DNA from: Rhizobium sophorae
GTDB taxonomy: Bacteria; Pseudomonadota; Alphaproteobacteria; Rhizobiales; Rhizobiaceae
Assembly (NCBI RefSeq): GCF_013087515.1
Contig: NZ_JABFCN010000021.1
Coordinates: forward strand, 1 to 64,000
Length of the DNA: 64,000 bases
Direction: 5' to 3'
Position numbers and translations under genes: made by a program. A model generated the notes under the pieces. That model had not been told where the DNA came from and made no database searches. It saw only the letters and a list, made by a program, of their open reading frames with translations. Shown in pieces: positions 44,404 through 53,953 of the stretch (positions are counted from its first letter, which is position 1; each line of letters begins with the position of its first letter).

Positions 44404-45258
44404 TCAGTGGTCTGCCTTCAACCAGGCTGCGAATTTATCCATCCAGTCGGGGTGCCAACGTGAAAGCGCCGGCCGGTTCAGGATCATGTCGTCGGCCGCC
44501 CAGCGGATCCGTCTGGCATCTATCTCCGACGTAACCGCATTATCGGGACAAATGATGTAAAAGTCCTCCTCGAGCAGACGGGCCAGGAAGTATTCCACCA
44601 ACTGCTCAGCGGTCCATGCCTCATCGGGCTTGGCAGCGCCATGCGGCTTGAGTGCGATGTTCATGGGCGTCCACGTGTAGCCAGGGACGAGGAGATGAGC
44701 CGATACACGACCTCCCGTCTCCTTCAAAAGCGCGTGCGACAGCTGTTCGGTCAGGACCTTGACAGCTGCCTTTGCCACCGAATAGGCGGCATTGCCCGGA
44801 GGAGTTGTAATTCCTTCCTTGGAGCCGAGGTTGACGACCGCCGATGGTCGGGCTGCCTTGATCATGTGGGGCACGAAGACGTGTTGTGCGGCTAAAACAC
44901 CTCCGAAGTTTACATCGATTTGGCGTCGCCACTTTGCAGGATCATCCCAGGGGCCGGCTCCTTGCGTAATGCCCGCGTTGTTGACAAGGACGGCGACGTC
45001 AGCAAACCGCGAAATCGTTTTGTCCCGCAACCTAGTTAGTGCCGACAGATCTGATACGTCGCCGCTCACGATCAGGATGTCCGTATCGAGTGCCGAGGCA
45101 ACATCCTCAAGTGCGTCGGCGTCGAGATCCAGCAATGCGAGCTTCATGCCGCGGGCCGCGAGAGCCCTCGCGATCGCCAAGCCGATGCCCTTCGCAGCTC
45201 CCGTGATGACCGCAACGCGGCCAGGAGCAACGATGCTGTTCATTCTCTCGCTCATCAT
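44404..45258 (-). CDS. Short-chain dehydrogenase/reductase
   Basis: An SDR of 284 residues with VITGAAKGIGLAIA, an NAD-type Asp (LLDLDADAL), NNAGITQGAG, and catalytic residues in NLGSKEG and YSVAK. The Ser in the usual catalytic position sits in LGSKEG, and the C-terminal extension (WHPDWMDKFAAWLKA) is unusual. The ATG at 45258 (or 45255) has GGGAAG upstream; the frame is open further but without family residues. First gene of the pair with the RibD-like reductase. Confidence 0.83.
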   Translation of the reverse strand: MMSERMNSIVAPGRVAVITGAAKGIGLAIARALAARGMKLALLDLDADALEDVASALDTDILIVSGDVSDLSALTRLRDKTISRFADVAVLVNNAGITQGAGPWDDPAKWRRQIDVNFGGVLAAQHVFVPHMIKAARPSAVVNLGSKEGITTPPGNAAYSVAKAAVKVLTEQLSHALLKETGGRVSAHLLVPGYTWTPMNIALKPHGAAKPDEAWTAEQLVEYFLARLLEEDFYIICPDNAVTSEIDARRIRWAADDMILNRPALSRWHPDWMDKFAAWLKADH

Positions 45259-45703
45259 TGTCTTCCCGTCATTGGCCGTCACCGCTGGAAGGTGGGCCGG
45301 ACACGCCGTCGCGTGGATTTTCTCGGCCGACGGCACCATCGCAAGAAGTGCGTCAGCGCTACGCGGGCGCTTGTGTGCTCGGACCATATCTGCTGGCTGC
45401 GAACGACAGCTCAACCTCCCTAACAACATAGGGCACTCCGCCGACCACTTGAAGTGAGCTGGATCGCACGCACCGATGAGCCGTGTTCACTCTTGGGTGC
45501 CTTCGTGACGTCGGGAATGCCTCGTCAATTTGGCTGCGGACGCGACCAAAAGGTCCCTCACTTCTGGTGTCTGCCAGATCGGTGGTTGATTTTTGCTCAC
45601 CGCCCCGATCGATTTTGCTCATGTAACCAACCGGCTCCACGGGCATTAGGTCACCAGCGCCTCGAGGCGATCGAGGTGCTGATAAAACCAAAGGAGTGAA
45701 ATC
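45259..45703. other. Divergent promoter region between two SDR units
   Basis: 445 bp between the leftward SDR and the rightward SDR pair. No supported gene and no clear repeat or operator seen. Confidence 0.4.
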
Positions 45704-46486
45704 ATGACTGGTAATAAACCACTCGCAATGGTCACGGGCGGCTCATCTGGAATAGGCTTCGAGCTTGCCAAACAATTCGCCAAGAATGGATTTGACGTCG
45801 CTATTTCAGGCTCAAGCGACAAGGTAAACGAGGCCGCCGATGCGCTACGAAGCCTTGACGCCGAAGCGTATCCGTTCAAAGCGGATGCCTCGACATACGA
45901 TGGCGTTGAGGGGTTCTGGACCTTCACGCAGGGGCTGGGGCGCCCACTGGAAGCCGCGGCTCTGAACGTGGGTATCGGTATCGGCGGCGCCTTCGTCGAT
46001 AACGATCTCGAGGATGAGTTTCGCCTGCTTGCAATCAATGTCACTGGGACCGTCCATATGGCCAAACGCGTCGTCCAACATATGGTCAAGAACGGCCGCG
46101 GCAGGATCCTCATCACCTCCTCGGTTTCGGCGACCCTGCCCACGCCATACGAAACCGTCTACGGCCCGTCGAAGGCATTCGGTTACATGTTCGCGGAATC
46201 TCTGCGCGAGGAGTTGCGCTCGACCGGGGTCACGGTGACGGCACTCCTTCCGGGCGCCACCAACAGCGACTTCCACGCGAACGCTGGGATGGGCGATACT
46301 AAGCTCGGTGGCCAGCAGAAAAACGACAAGACGCTCGTCGCCAAGCAGGGCTTCGAGGCCCTCATGAACGACATCGACCATGTCGTCGGCGGAGACCAGA
46401 AAACCAAGCGGCAGGTGTTGGAAAACCGGACGACCCCGGAGCCTGTTAAAGCCGCCCGGCAAGCCGAACTGACCCAACCGCAGTGA
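45704..46486 (+). CDS. Short-chain dehydrogenase/reductase
   Basis: An SDR of 260 residues with VTGGSSGIGFELAKQF and catalytic residues in ITSSVSATLP and YGPSK. It lacks the usual NNAG: the corresponding segment reads LNVGIGIGG, which is unusual. AAGGAG precedes the ATG. It is followed after 11 bp by another SDR gene, so the two form an operon. Substrate unknown. Confidence 0.83.
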   Translation: MTGNKPLAMVTGGSSGIGFELAKQFAKNGFDVAISGSSDKVNEAADALRSLDAEAYPFKADASTYDGVEGFWTFTQGLGRPLEAAALNVGIGIGGAFVDNDLEDEFRLLAINVTGTVHMAKRVVQHMVKNGRGRILITSSVSATLPTPYETVYGPSKAFGYMFAESLREELRSTGVTVTALLPGATNSDFHANAGMGDTKLGGQQKNDKTLVAKQGFEALMNDIDHVVGGDQKTKRQVLENRTTPEPVKAARQAELTQPQ

Positions 46487-46497
46487 AGGAGCACATC

Positions 46498-47241
46498 ATG
46501 GCACATCTGAAAGACAAGGTCGCAATCGTCACGGGAGCTTCCTCGGGCATTGGAGCAGCGACCGCCAAAGGATTGGCGGAAAAAGGTGCGCGCGTCGTCC
46601 TTGCCGGCCGCAATGAGGAACGCCTCAGTCAGATTGTCGAAGACATCGCCGGTTCCGGAGGTATTGCCAGCTACAAGGTTGCCGATGCCACGGATTTTGA
46701 GAGTACCAAGGCCCTCGTCCCGTTCGCCACGACGACGTACGGCCCGGTCGATATATTGGTCAACAATGCGGGCCTCATGCTCTTTTCCTATTGGAAGGAT
46801 GCCGCGGTCGGCGATTGGAACAAGATGATCGATACCAACCTGCGTGGCTATCTACATGCGATTGCCGCCGTGCTGCCGTCGATGTTGGAGCGCCGGTCCG
46901 GCCGCATCCTGAATATGAGCTCTATCGCCGGCGTTCATGTCGGCGAGGCGGCAGGCGTTTATGGAGCCACGAAGTTCTTTATACGCGGTATCACCGAAAG
47001 CCTCAGAAAGGAGGTGGGCGTGGGAAGTGGGATCCAGGTGTCTATGATCAGCCCTGGCGTGATCGATACCGGCTGGGCCGACAAGGTTCATGACGAGACG
47101 GGCAGAAAGATCGCCGGAGAGCTCAACAAGCAAGGTATTCCGCCGTCGTCGGTGGCTGAAGCCGTGGTCTATGCCCTAGATCAGCCCCCGGAGATCACGA
47201 TCAACGACATTGTCGTCCATCCAACCCGGCAGGACTGGTAG
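46498..47241 (+). CDS. Short-chain dehydrogenase/reductase
   Basis: A canonical SDR of 247 residues with VTGASSGIGAATAKGL, LVNNAGLMLFSYWKD, NMSSIAGVHVG and YGATK. The sequence fits the clavulanate-dehydrogenase/YdfG-like group acting on hydroxyacids or unknown alcohols with NADP. AAGGAG lies upstream of the ATG at 46498. Second gene of the SDR pair. Confidence 0.87.
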   Translation: MAHLKDKVAIVTGASSGIGAATAKGLAEKGARVVLAGRNEERLSQIVEDIAGSGGIASYKVADATDFESTKALVPFATTTYGPVDILVNNAGLMLFSYWKDAAVGDWNKMIDTNLRGYLHAIAAVLPSMLERRSGRILNMSSIAGVHVGEAAGVYGATKFFIRGITESLRKEVGVGSGIQVSMISPGVIDTGWADKVHDETGRKIAGELNKQGIPPSSVAEAVVYALDQPPEITINDIVVHPTRQDW

Positions 47242-47590
47242 CCGGCGTTTTCGAAAGCTCAGAACTTGAACCTCCGGGACCGTCAGGCCGCCCGCGCGGA
47301 GGTGGTATCCGTTCCAACCGGTGCCGTCTCTCGTGGCTGTGGACAAGATGATCTTCATTGCATGACGATTAATCCCGGAGGTGCTATTATTCAGCGACCC
47401 GGCCCATCTCCCGTCGTAGCTCCCCGGATCCGACATGGATCAACTAATGTCAAATTTTTGACTGCTTCCGTGGTCATCACATACCAAAGCCAGGTTAGAT
47501 GAATAAGGATTGAAGATACCAGCCGTCTGAAGCAAGGTCGGCGTCGGCCAGGGCGATCTTATTCAGTCGAAGTGGGAGTATCCATAACTC
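47242..47590. other. Intergenic stretch before the LysR gene
   Basis: No gene is supported in these 349 bp; it should contain the LysR promoter. Confidence 0.4.
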
Positions 47591-48496
47591 ATGGTATCCA
47601 CGCGGGCCGATCTGGCCGACCTTGAAACTTTCGTCGCGATCGCGAGGGCGGGGGGGTTCCGAAAGGCGGCCGCGCTTCGCGGCGTTTCCGGCTCCGCTCT
47701 CAGCCACTCGATCAGGGGTTTGGAGGCCCGTCTCGGCGTCCGTCTGTTTCATCGGACAAGCAGGAGCATCAGTCTCACCGCCGCCGGCGAAGTACTGCTT
47801 GCCGAACTAGAGCCCCGTTTCCTCGGCATCCAGGCTGCGATGGATCTCCTGGACAGTTTCAGGAGCGGTCCTACGGGCAGGGTGAGAGTGACCACGCTGC
47901 GTGACGCCGCCGAGCTGTTGATCGCTCCTCGACTGCACAGTTTTCGCAGCAACTACCCAGATGTCGAGATCGAAGTCAGCGTCGAGGATCGCTTTATCGA
48001 TATGGTCGCCGAGGGTTTCGACGCGGGCATCCGCTATGGAGGAACAGTTCCCGAGGGGATGATCGCGTCGCGTCTGACTGCCGAACTTGAATGGATCGTC
48101 GTCGGCTCTCCAACCTATCTCAACGAACGAGGGCGGCCGGAGCGGCCGGAAGATCTCTTGACGCACGAGTGCATCCGGATCCGAACCGGTACAGACCACG
48201 TCTGCAAATGGGAACTTGGCGACGGAGACCGCATGGTTACCCTAGACGTCCCTGGACTGCTCACGCTCGGGGATTCAGAACTGTCCATCCGCATGGCGCA
48301 GGAGGGGGGCGGTCTCTTTTACTGCCTGCGCGCACGCGTCGAGGACAAACTGGCGGCTGGTCTGCTCGAAGTGGTGCTGCCGGACTGGTCGTCTACTGGG
48401 CCGGGTTTTCATGCATACTACGTTTCGCACCGACAGGTGCCGTCCGCGCTCCGGACGTTTCTCGACCACCTTAAGGCGCCGCTTCCGGACGATTGA
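47591..48496 (+). CDS. LysR-family transcriptional regulator
   Basis: 301 residues. The N-terminal helix-turn-helix (LETFVAIARAGGFRKAAALRG, SALSHSIRGLEARLGVRLF) is followed by the periplasmic-binding-like effector domain (RVTTLRDAAELLIAPRL, YGGTVPEGMIASRL). It resembles the group of LysR proteins found next to SDR genes and may regulate the SDR pair upstream, although it is not divergent from it. Confidence 0.88.
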   Translation: MVSTRADLADLETFVAIARAGGFRKAAALRGVSGSALSHSIRGLEARLGVRLFHRTSRSISLTAAGEVLLAELEPRFLGIQAAMDLLDSFRSGPTGRVRVTTLRDAAELLIAPRLHSFRSNYPDVEIEVSVEDRFIDMVAEGFDAGIRYGGTVPEGMIASRLTAELEWIVVGSPTYLNERGRPERPEDLLTHECIRIRTGTDHVCKWELGDGDRMVTLDVPGLLTLGDSELSIRMAQEGGGLFYCLRARVEDKLAAGLLEVVLPDWSSTGPGFHAYYVSHRQVPSALRTFLDHLKAPLPDD

Positions 48497-48811
48497 AGCG
48501 ACCTCGCGAGCCAGCTCCAAATTACGCAGATGCCTACATGGTATCCGAAACTCGTAGAGGTTTCGGCCTGCGCTTCAATGGATGCGTTAGCTTATACTAT
48601 AACGAATTCAGATGAAAAAAGCTCATCTATTTTATGAAATATTGCGTTTGAAATAGGAGCTGAAAGCAGAGATGGTTCGATGCGTGGAGGGCATCTGAAC
48701 CTGGATCGCCTTAGCGCGTAAGATGAGATGCAATACGGTTTACGAGGTCGCCGGACTATGTTCGGCGAGGGAAGAAGTATTGCGCAGATGCCGTATTAGG
48801 AGGAGGGCCGA
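48497..48811. other. AT-richer intergenic stretch before pepD
   Basis: 315 bp without a supported gene. Part of it (about 48590-48660) is clearly AT-richer than its surroundings, which suits a promoter region for the pepD operon. AGGAGGAGG lies just before the pepD start. Confidence 0.45.
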
Positions 48812-50314
48812 ATGAGTTTCCCCGCTGGAAAAACTGTAGATAAACGCGACAATTCTATTCTTGCTGGTCTCGAACCGGCGATCTTCTTTGGCTTTTTCGA
48901 AGAGCTGAGTGCGATCCCGCGCGGTTCTTACAACGAAAAGCAGGTCAGCGATCACATCGCCGATTTTGCCCGGGCACGCGGCTTCGAGGTTTACCAGGAC
49001 GAGATCTACAATCTCCTCATCAAGAAGCCGGGCACACCCGGCTACGAAAACTCGCCGACCGTCATTCTTCATGGGCATACCGACATCGTCTGCGAGAGCG
49101 ACGAGGGTGTTGACCACGACTTTGAGAACGAAGGCATCAAACTTCAGGTTATCGGCGATTTCATCCATGGGACGGGGACAACCCTTGGGGCGGACAACAC
49201 CGTTGGTGTGGCTTTCGCAATGTCGTTGCTGGCATCCGACGATATCTCGCATCCGCCGCTTGAAGTCATCCTGACGGTTCAAGAAGAAGTCGGCAAGGGC
49301 GGCGCACAACACTTCGACGGCACAAAGCTTAGCGGTAAGCGCCTTCTCGACATGAACTGGCACGATCCCAAGTCGCTTTTCGCAGGCTGCGCTGGCGATA
49401 TTTCAGTGCGCTTCAAGATTCCGGTTCAGTGGGAACCGCGCGTTTCGGGGCAGGCCGCCCTTTCGCTGCGGATCTCCGGCCTGAGCAGCGGTCATTCCGA
49501 ATTCGACATCCATCTTGAACGCGCTAACGCGATCGTCCAGCTCGGACGGCTGCTCCGGATTGCCATCCGGGATGCTGGGGCCAGCGTAGCCGAAGTCAAG
49601 GGTGGCGTGAACCGTTACGTTATCCCGGGTGAGGCGGAGGCGATCATTTCGATCGATGCCTCGCGGATTGTCGATCTCAGACAGAGAATTGAAGCGGAAG
49701 CGGCTTCGATTGCGCTTGAGTACAAAGCAAGCGATCCCAACCTCAAGGTCACAGTCAGCGAGTCAGGGAGGCAGATTACTGAAGTCTTCTCGGCTCAGTC
49801 CGCCCGGGCGCTGGTCGATGCCCTGAACCTGCTTCCCAACGGCGTCCAGAGCAAGAGCCTTCAAGTCGAGGGCCTCGTCGAGAGCTCCAACACCGTGGCG
49901 TTGCTTTCAAGCGATAAAGAGGCCATCGAAATCGTCAATACGGTCCCAAGCGCCGTCAGCTCCCGTCGCTACAACATCGTCGACAAAATCCGGCAGCTGT
50001 CAGAACTCATCGGCAACGGCGCGAGCGTGGAGACATTCGCGGATTGCCCGGAATGGCCATACAATCCTCATTCGCGAATGCTCAACGCCGCCAAAGCCGC
50101 TTACGAGCGCGAGTTCGGCGAGCAGCCACATGTGGAAGTCTCTCACTCCAGTCTCGAGCTCGGCCTTTTTCGAAAGAAGGTTCCTGACATTGACATGCTG
50201 TCGATCGGACCGGAAGCGTTCGACGTCCACACCACGCGCGAGCGCCTCAACCACACGACAGTCGATCCGACCTGGCGGCTTCTCAAGTCGCTGCTCCGCG
50301 AACTCCGGACCTAA
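48812..50314 (+). CDS. pepD: Cytosolic beta-Ala-His / nonspecific dipeptidase (M20C)
   Basis: A zinc aminopeptidase-type dipeptidase of 500 residues. Zinc and catalytic segments are VILHGHTDIVCE (His, Asp), TLGADNTVGVAFA (bridging Asp), LTVQEEVGKGGA (catalytic Glu pair) and NWHDP. A lid/dimerisation region follows from about 200 to 400, and a C-terminal His in EVSHSSLELG. The match to PepD is strong in length and motif order. Its presence at the head of a sugar-type operon is unusual and suggests a dipeptide or peptide-sugar conjugate as substrate. Confidence 0.9.
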   Translation: MSFPAGKTVDKRDNSILAGLEPAIFFGFFEELSAIPRGSYNEKQVSDHIADFARARGFEVYQDEIYNLLIKKPGTPGYENSPTVILHGHTDIVCESDEGVDHDFENEGIKLQVIGDFIHGTGTTLGADNTVGVAFAMSLLASDDISHPPLEVILTVQEEVGKGGAQHFDGTKLSGKRLLDMNWHDPKSLFAGCAGDISVRFKIPVQWEPRVSGQAALSLRISGLSSGHSEFDIHLERANAIVQLGRLLRIAIRDAGASVAEVKGGVNRYVIPGEAEAIISIDASRIVDLRQRIEAEAASIALEYKASDPNLKVTVSESGRQITEVFSAQSARALVDALNLLPNGVQSKSLQVEGLVESSNTVALLSSDKEAIEIVNTVPSAVSSRRYNIVDKIRQLSELIGNGASVETFADCPEWPYNPHSRMLNAAKAAYEREFGEQPHVEVSHSSLELGLFRKKVPDIDMLSIGPEAFDVHTTRERLNHTTVDPTWRLLKSLLRELRT

Positions 50315-50323
50315 GGTACTAAA

Positions 50324-50791
50324 ATGCCAAAACTGCCAAGCTACTTCGGCAATTTCCCACATCCGCCCAGCGAAAAGAAGCCGGTCCATCTGACGCGCGA
50401 TAGCTACAAGATGTTCATCTATACGGGGACGAAGCCGTACTCGAGCGACCTCAACTACCTGCTCGCCAGCACGGACCAGCAGACCACTGGCATCTATCAG
50501 CTCGCGCCGGGAAGCAACTTCGACCCGGCCGACATTCACGCGGGTGACGAGGTGTACTATGTCCTCGAAGGTGTTGTGCATCTCCTAAACCCCGAAACCG
50601 GGCAGACAGAGGAACTCGGACCCGGTGACGCGGTGCTTATCCCCAAGGGCGCTCCGCATCGCGGCTATAACTTCAGCGACAAGGCTGCAGTTATCCTGTT
50701 TTGCATCGCACCGCGTATCTGGGACGAGAATGGCCCTCCGACCGGCTATGACGGGCCGACGCGCCTCTATAAGCACGAAGGGAGAGCGTGA
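50324..50791 (+). CDS. Cupin-domain protein
   Basis: A small beta-barrel cupin of 155 residues. Motif 1 is FDPADIHAGDEVYYVLEG and motif 2 is GDAVLIPKGAPHRGYNF, with His and Glu residues that can hold a metal. Cupins in catabolic operons are often sugar isomerases or dioxygenase-like enzymes. It starts 9 bp after pepD and overlaps the next cupin gene by one base (TGATG). Confidence 0.85.
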   Translation: MPKLPSYFGNFPHPPSEKKPVHLTRDSYKMFIYTGTKPYSSDLNYLLASTDQQTTGIYQLAPGSNFDPADIHAGDEVYYVLEGVVHLLNPETGQTEELGPGDAVLIPKGAPHRGYNFSDKAAVILFCIAPRIWDENGPPTGYDGPTRLYKHEGRA

Positions 50792-51195
50792 TGAGCCTTG
50801 AGAAACTCGGAGCCTATCCAGTAGACGGCGCTCAGGCGCGCAAGAGGGGCGACCTGGTGAAGGTCGCAAAAAGCGATCGTCTGAACATCGTCTCCGGCCG
50901 CGATCATCCCGTTCTCGTCCAGTTCTGCGTCAGCAACGATTACATGCACGTCGGAGAGCTGACTATCCCTGTGGGTGGCGTTGGACCGCGCGCGAGCGAA
51001 CCCGACAGCCATGGAGGGGACGCAGTCTTCTACGTTCTGCAAGGCCCCGCAACCTTCTATTTGGCGGATACCGACGAAACCTTTCACATCCGTGACGGCG
51101 AGTCTTTCTTCCTGCCCGGCGGCATCAGCTACCAGTGCCTAAACTACGGCTCCAACCCGATCCGGATGGTCTTCACGATCGCACCGGGACTGTAA
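50791..51195 (+). CDS. Second cupin-domain protein
   Basis: A cupin of 134 residues with HGGDAVFYVLQGPATFYL and GESFFLPGGISYQCLNYG. The first motif has a single His before the Asp-Ala-Val-Phe, so metal binding may differ from the first cupin. The TGATG overlap couples the pair, which could act as a heteromer or as two steps of a route. The substrate is unknown. Confidence 0.82.
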   Translation: MSLEKLGAYPVDGAQARKRGDLVKVAKSDRLNIVSGRDHPVLVQFCVSNDYMHVGELTIPVGGVGPRASEPDSHGGDAVFYVLQGPATFYLADTDETFHIRDGESFFLPGGISYQCLNYGSNPIRMVFTIAPGL

Positions 51196-51287
51196 GCCGA
51201 AGATTTGAATCTCAGATTGCCAAGCTTCGCCGCGGACCCGTTCCGCGGTTGGGAAAACTTTGTCTTGTCACCACCAGGGAGGATCAT

Positions 51288-52358
51288 GTGACAATTTTCA
51301 GACGGACGTTAATCTTCGGTGCTGCTCTCGGGCTCACCGCTTCGCTTTCCTTCAGCCCAGCGCTTGCACAGCAGTTGGATTATTCGAAGGTGTTTCCTGG
51401 CATCTTGATGGACAAGGACATCAAGCCCACAGGCCAGGAAGTCAAACCCGCTAAGAAGGATAACCGCCCGCTCAAGGTCGGCTTCCTGCCGACGGCGATG
51501 GACACCTACTATCAGCGTGTTCTGGCTGGCGTGAAAGAAGAAATCGATAAGCGCGGTGGCGACGGCACTATCCAGCTTCTCGTGCAAGCTCCGAGCAGCC
51601 AGTCTGCCACGGACGACCAGATCAGGACCATGGAAGCCTGGATCAACGACGGTGTGGATGCGATCGCGGTTGCCTTATACAACGAAGGCGCGTTGCTGCC
51701 CTCCATCCGGCGCGCCACCGAGGCGGGCATTCCGATCTTCCTCTTCAATTCACCCGTCGCCGACAACCCATATTATGTCAGCGATATCGGCTACGACCAG
51801 AGTGACGGTGGTCGTGCGCAGGCGCAATGGCTGGTTGACACCTATGGCGACAAGGAAGTCAAGCTCGGGATCCTGGAGGGCCTGCCCGGTCCGCATACGA
51901 GCCAGCGCATGAAGGGTTTCAATGAGGTCATCTCGAAGCACCCCAACTTCAAAATCGTCGCTCAGCAGCCGGCTGGCTGGGTGCGTGCCCAAGGCCTGTC
52001 GGTGACTGAAAACATGTTCACCGCCAACCCCGATATCGAAGTCCTCGTCGCGCTCTACGACGAGATGGCCCTTGGCGGTCTGCAGGCCCTCAAGGCTAAG
52101 GGGCTGAACGGCAAGGTGGCAATCGTCGGCTACGAAAATATGAAGGAAGCCAACGACGCGATCCTCACCGGCGACTTTGCAGCAACGGTCGACACCGGGG
52201 CCAAGGAAGAAGGTCGCAACATCATTCGAGCGGTGGATGAGTTCGTGATGAAGGGCACCGCCCTGCCGAAGAAGATCTTCGTGGCGCCCAAAACCTACGA
52301 TGCGAAGAACATCAAGACCTTCGATCAGAACGACTACGTCTACGTCCAGCAGAAGTAG
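51288..52358 (+). CDS. Ribose-type ABC transporter substrate-binding protein
   Basis: 356 residues from a GTG start at 51288 (VTIFRRTLIFGAAL), which has GGGAGG upstream. The signal peptide ends near FSPALAQ. The mature part begins with an extended segment and then the type I fold (LKVGFLPTAMDTYYQRVLAG, ALYDEMALGGLQALKAKG). It is followed by a perfect hairpin, then the ATPase gene. Ligand unknown; the AraD/AraB-like enzymes downstream suggest a pentulose or a derivative. Confidence 0.9.
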   Translation: MTIFRRTLIFGAALGLTASLSFSPALAQQLDYSKVFPGILMDKDIKPTGQEVKPAKKDNRPLKVGFLPTAMDTYYQRVLAGVKEEIDKRGGDGTIQLLVQAPSSQSATDDQIRTMEAWINDGVDAIAVALYNEGALLPSIRRATEAGIPIFLFNSPVADNPYYVSDIGYDQSDGGRAQAQWLVDTYGDKEVKLGILEGLPGPHTSQRMKGFNEVISKHPNFKIVAQQPAGWVRAQGLSVTENMFTANPDIEVLVALYDEMALGGLQALKAKGLNGKVAIVGYENMKEANDAILTGDFAATVDTGAKEEGRNIIRAVDEFVMKGTALPKKIFVAPKTYDAKNIKTFDQNDYVYVQQK

Positions 52359-52370
52359 ATGTGACAGTAC

Positions 52371-52395
52371 GCGGCCCCGCCTCGCGCGGGGCCGC
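52371..52395 (+). terminator. GC hairpin after the binding-protein gene
   Basis: GCGGCCCCGC (52371-52380) and GCGGGGCCGC (52386-52395) form a perfect 10-bp stem with a 5-nt loop, 12 bp after the stop and before the ATPase gene. No T tract. Likely stabilises the upstream message. Confidence 0.75.
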
Positions 52396-52417
52396 CCACT
52401 CAAAAAGGGCGACCTGA

Positions 52418-53953
52418 ATGACAAACGCTCCGCTGCTCGAGATGAAAGGCATTGCCAAACGCTTCGGCAACACGAAGGCGCTTGATGGCATCGAGCTCGT
52501 ACTCAATCCCGGCGAGGTTCTCGGCCTGGTCGGTGAGAACGGCGCAGGCAAGTCGACGCTCATGAAAATCCTCTCTGGTGCATATGCACGCGACGAAGGC
52601 ACCATTGCTGTCAGAGGTAAGGGGGTCGATCTGAACAATCCCAAAGACGGGTCCAGGGCCGGCATCGCGATCATCTACCAGGAGCTGAGCCTGTTTCCGG
52701 ACTTTGACGCCGCCGAAAATATATTCGCGGGCAGGGAGCTGCGGCACGGGCGTGCAAGTGCATCACCGCTTGACCATTCGGCCATGCGGGCAGCCGCCTC
52801 GCGTATCCTGAAGGGCGAGTTAGGCGTCGACGTACCTCTCGACAGGCCAGTTCGAGAGCTTAGCCTCTCGCATCGGCAGATGATCGAGATCGCCAAAGCC
52901 ATTAGCAGCAACGCCGACATCATCATCATGGACGAGCCGACCGAAGCGCTCGAGGAGGTCGAACGCAAACAGCTGTTCGCCATCATCAAGAAGCTTCAGC
53001 AGGCCGGTAAAGCTCTCATATATGTGTCTCACCGGATCCAGGAACTCCTCGGCATCGTCAGCCGCGTGATGGTCTTGCGCGATGGCAGCGCGGTCGCAGA
53101 CCTGCCCGTATCGGAGCTCGACGTAGACAAGGTCGTCAGTGCGATGATCGGCGGCTCTCTCGCAAAACAGTTTCCTCCCCGCGTCCCGGCAAGGTCCGAA
53201 CCCTCGTTGGACGTTCGCGGTTTGACGAAAAGGGGTGTCTTCGAAGACATCACCTTCTCGGTAGCCCAGGGTGAAATCCTCGGCGTCACGGGTCTCGAAG
53301 GATCAGGCAAGAGCGCGCTCCTGCGGGCGATCTTCGGGCAGATCCCGCATGAGACCGGCTCGATTCTGATCGACGGAAAGCAAGCGGCGATTTCGGACCC
53401 GACGGACGCTATTCGTCAACACGTCGCCTTCTTGCCCGCCGAACGTAAAACCGAGGGGATTTTTCCACAACACAATGTCGCCTGGAACCTCTCTATCGCC
53501 AACCTTCGAACGCTCGGCAAAATCACGTTGATGCCGAAAAAGGAGCGCGAGATTGCCTCCGGCTACATCGCCAAGCTCGGCGTGAAATGCGACGGCCCCG
53601 GTGCCGACATCACATCGCTGAGCGGCGGTAACCAGCAAAAAGTCATGCTTGCTCGCTGGCTGCTCACCCAGCCAAAGGTGCTCATGCTTGAGGAGCCAAC
53701 GCGTGGCGTCGACGTGCGTGCCAAGGCCGAGGTCTACACCCTCATCCAGGCTGCTGCGAAGGACGGCTGTGCTGTCATCGTGGTGTCCGCCGACAACGCG
53801 GAACTTCTTGGACTGTGTCACCGGGTCGCGGTCATGTTCGAAGGACGGATCTCGGCGGTCGTCGATGCGGCGACCTCCAAGGAAGAAACACTCGCTCTTC
53901 ATTCGGTGAGGCCGCCGCAAGGCCATCATCTTCAGGGAGGTATCCATGGCTGA
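52418..53953 (+). CDS. Ribose-type ABC transporter ATP-binding protein
   Basis: A two-domain ATPase of 511 residues. The first domain has GENGAGKSTLMK, LSLSHRQM and IIMDEPTEAL; the second has GLEGSGKSAL, LSGGNQQKVM and LMLEEPTRGVD. Unlike most relatives, the second Walker A keeps a Lys (GSGKS). The Walker B of domain 2 has Glu-Glu in place of Asp-Glu. It overlaps the permease gene by 8 bp. Confidence 0.91.
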   Translation: MTNAPLLEMKGIAKRFGNTKALDGIELVLNPGEVLGLVGENGAGKSTLMKILSGAYARDEGTIAVRGKGVDLNNPKDGSRAGIAIIYQELSLFPDFDAAENIFAGRELRHGRASASPLDHSAMRAAASRILKGELGVDVPLDRPVRELSLSHRQMIEIAKAISSNADIIIMDEPTEALEEVERKQLFAIIKKLQQAGKALIYVSHRIQELLGIVSRVMVLRDGSAVADLPVSELDVDKVVSAMIGGSLAKQFPPRVPARSEPSLDVRGLTKRGVFEDITFSVAQGEILGVTGLEGSGKSALLRAIFGQIPHETGSILIDGKQAAISDPTDAIRQHVAFLPAERKTEGIFPQHNVAWNLSIANLRTLGKITLMPKKEREIASGYIAKLGVKCDGPGADITSLSGGNQQKVMLARWLLTQPKVLMLEEPTRGVDVRAKAEVYTLIQAAAKDGCAVIVVSADNAELLGLCHRVAVMFEGRISAVVDAATSKEETLALHSVRPPQGHHLQGGIHG